From Cytophagales bacterium (GTDB lineage: Bacteria > Bacteroidota > Bacteroidia > Cytophagales > UBA9547): DNA of 16,540 nt. Below, in pieces: positions 15,701 to 16,540 of this stretch (position 1 is its first letter; the number at the start of each line of letters is the position of its first letter). The notes beneath the pieces are model-generated. The model did not search any database, was not told where the DNA came from, and saw only the letters and a program-made list of their open reading frames with translations. The stretch lies in the NCBI GenBank assembly GCA_025360395.1, contig JANYCH010000121.1:1-16540 (forward strand), written 5' to 3'. Made by a program: the position numbers and the translations under genes.

Positions 15701-16540
15701 GGCCCTTGAACCACAATAGATTTGCCGGACTTAATCAGTTTAATTGCCTCTTCCTGTGGGGCATCTATCAAAAGAGGAGTTAGAATATCTGCTTCCTTTA
15801 TAGAGGTACCTGATTCAAACTCAGGATTCCTCTGAAAAAAATCTTCAAACTGATCAAATTTTTGGTCTGACAATAAAAGATCATAATCAGGCAAAAGATA
15901 TGAGCTTGCTTGGGGAAAAATTCCTAAAACGGCTTCATTCTGAAGGATCAAACGGCCATTCTCTTGAACCTCAGCAAAGTCATTAGATTTATAATTCAAA
16001 AAAGACTGCAGCTTATCGACAAAAAGATCAGTATTGAAATTAATCTCAAGCCCTGAAGCTTTCAGTAATTCATACACTTGGGTACGGAATTCCCTTGCAT
16101 CTTTAGAAAACGATTCAAATGAAAAATTTTCAAAATCATCCGGAAGTGTTGCTTTATTAAAATGCTTCCACGCCAGAAGAAAACTTTTATTAAAAAAAAC
16201 CGGCTCATTCTCGTCTTGTTCAATGTACCAAAGGTTTTTATCCAGGAATAAACCAACTGGGAAAAACAATAAAGGACACCTAACAACGGTTCCATCTGAA
16301 AACTTACCATATATAAATGGCCAGCCAATATGCAAATCTTTAGAACCTGCCTCCTCGAATAAAAATTTATCTTTTCTGTTAATTCGTTGTGCCTGTTTGC
16401 CAGCAAAATTCACCTTTTCATTCCTGCTGTCTATAAAATTTGTAATAGGTATTCTGGACTTTCCCGCAATAAGATCAGCAATGATCGAAAAAGATGGTTT
16501 ATTTAATAAATAATCAAGCTCATGCAGGTCAAGATCATTT
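12709..16540 (-). CDS. Large SF1 (UPF1-like) DNA/RNA helicase, DUF4011-like N-terminus; 5' end outside the window
   Basis: The frame runs from the stop at 12709-12711 past base 16540 without a stop, so at least 1,277 residues are seen and the N-terminus is missing. The GTG at 16413 is not the start: upstream codons continue the conserved SIIADLIAGKSRIPITNFIDSRNEKVNF. An early domain (WPFIYGKFSDGTVVRCPLLFFPVGL) resembles the DUF4011-type lead of big helicases. Motifs in order: Walker A GPPGTGKS (15682-15705), Walker B DEASQ (13780-13794), GDSKQLPP (about 13699-13722), QGDEKDIIIFSIG, and motif VI RLNVAITRAKE (about 13102-13134). About 630 largely helical, charged residues separate Walker A and B. 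The tail (LTDDDKFFNSINIKESF, FERRFSRNY) has no nuclease motif that I can see. Relatives act in RNA/DNA remodelling or in phage defence; which applies here is unknown. It stands alone in the window. Confidence 0.88.
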   Translation of the reverse strand, partial: NDLDLHELDYLLNKPSFSIIADLIAGKSRIPITNFIDSRNEKVNFAGKQAQRINRKDKFLFEEAGSKDLHIGWPFIYGKFSDGTVVRCPLLFFPVGLFLDKNLWYIEQDENEPVFFNKSFLLAWKHFNKATLPDDFENFSFESFSKDAREFRTQVYELLKASGLEINFNTDLFVDKLQSFLNYKSNDFAEVQENGRLILQNEAVLGIFPQASSYLLPDYDLLLSDQKFDQFEDFFQRNPEFESGTSIKEADILTPLLIDAPQEEAIKLIKSGKSIVVQGPPGTGKSQLISNLVSDFISKGKKVLVVCQKRAALDVVYDRLKTLNVNSFIALVHDFKSDRSRLYNQIISQIDLIEEYKALNLNLNTVFLERDFLESCKKIDLVSSELQLFKEALFDETECGFSVKELYLNCNRELPEIPGVSQFFKYFSRESLIEFTAKLKYLLPYAIRFDMPEYAFTKRKSFKTFSISDKTQIIASLKDIENFNNSFAEVKHHFKIRTRDFLGLSTFTSVLENVLECSQSEIFYEHFQNYTSEKFNDRKLTSIKRRLEKYQGELQVFFDKVFAKGINEDSIESAILTVNSASVNYDHFVSRIIWNLTSKDKKFVAKLLIINQLTLNKDGLHELSIRLKNLQDFHRFRNELKSAKDYIFNDLDTIQDIQDRLELVIKSIVLSEGFITNKNLFPDLVIPKQQSLNDYRKNLKLFIESIQKVEEAYLLFGVYFTKPQLDNFFEEQDISKLINSLNQDFDALLEYDLEKEKLNHEETQSFQKLVLHYQSKVFSIEELIFQFVNSIKISWINHIEIKNPILSSVSTSKIDMLEQQLNDSVENKRRLSALILLLKLREQVYKNEEFNRLGNSTTFRDLKHQVSKKKKIWPLRKTIESFSNELFYLLPCWLASPETVSAIFPLEEMFDIVIFDEASQCFAEKGLPAIARAKQFVVTGDSKQLPPSDLYSARFEENNEVPETEVNSLLDLSARYLPQVMLTEHYRSRSLDLINFSNQHFYKGKLKLLPDFKTYMTGFKGIEYVKVNGFFESRQNIVEAEEIVRLLFKLMQTSENKEIGIITFNIQQQNLIQDLIEQRLISENKSMPEGLIVKNIENIQGDEKDIIIFSIGYAPDNTGKMNHQFGSLNLEGGENRLNVAITRAKEKVIVVSSIHPEQLNVENTMHEGPKLLKKYLEYVLNVSEGNFVASNATPSGFNPEWYLKEKLKKEEFFKEEMPFADLSEMEKSGTFKQLILTDDDKFFNSINIKESFCYLPTTLRGKSWKFERRFSRNYKS

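Noticed and set aside
16411..16413. GTG as the start of the helicase
   Set aside because: Codons beyond it stay open to base 16540 and read as conserved protein, so the true start lies outside the window.
1..16540. CRISPR array, tRNA, rRNA, insertion sequence or attachment site
   Set aside because: No regularly spaced long repeats, no transposase or integrase, no long terminal inverted repeats and no tRNA-like cloverleaf were seen; the gaps are too short to hold them.

Overview
The window looks like chromosome of a Bacteroidota member, most likely a Cytophagales-type organism. The DNA is AT-rich. Shine-Dalgarno sequences are weak or absent. Several exported proteins have signal peptides ending in Ala-Gln. 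The content is typical of the phylum: a Bacteroidota-type LptD tail, a DUF5777 barrel paired with YceI, and an FtsX with a KKKLGSYP start. Candidate promoters carry the phylum's TAnnTTTG -7 element (two copies of TACCTTTG). Gene density is high and no gap exceeds about 215 bases. I see no rRNA, tRNA, CRISPR array, insertion sequence or phage gene.

Layout, left to right. Bases 1-263 hold the C-terminal end of an LptD-like outer-membrane LPS-assembly protein, whose frame is interrupted at the very edge. Then come an exported peroxiredoxin-fold protein that has lost its catalytic cysteine (282-815), a small CoA-binding protein (865-1224) and a GT4 glycosyltransferase (1347-2456). A DUF5777 barrel and a periplasmic YceI protein form a two-gene unit (2526-3981). 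They are followed by an ECF sigma factor and a membrane-anchored putative anti-sigma protein (4089-5529), closed by a clear intrinsic terminator. FtsX (divisome) and RpoN (sigma-54) follow. Next is a likely operon of a metal ABC permease, a 55-residue unknown protein and RecN (8157-10936). A MOSC-domain gene runs on the minus strand, divergent from an MscS-type channel. A large SF1/UPF1-like helicase on the minus strand (12709 to beyond 16540) converges on mscS with one base between the stop codons, and its N-terminus lies outside the window.

Taken together this is mostly housekeeping and envelope chromosome: LPS export, cell division, osmotic safety, alternative sigma factors and DNA repair. 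I did not find an obvious new multi-gene system. The items most worth a second look are the cysteine-less exported peroxiredoxin, the sigma/anti-sigma pair with an unusual zinc-finger-free partner and an odd double mini-palindrome upstream, the giant helicase with about 630 residues between Walker A and Walker B, the orphan metal permease with its tiny co-transcribed partner, and the start and terminator arrangement of ftsX.
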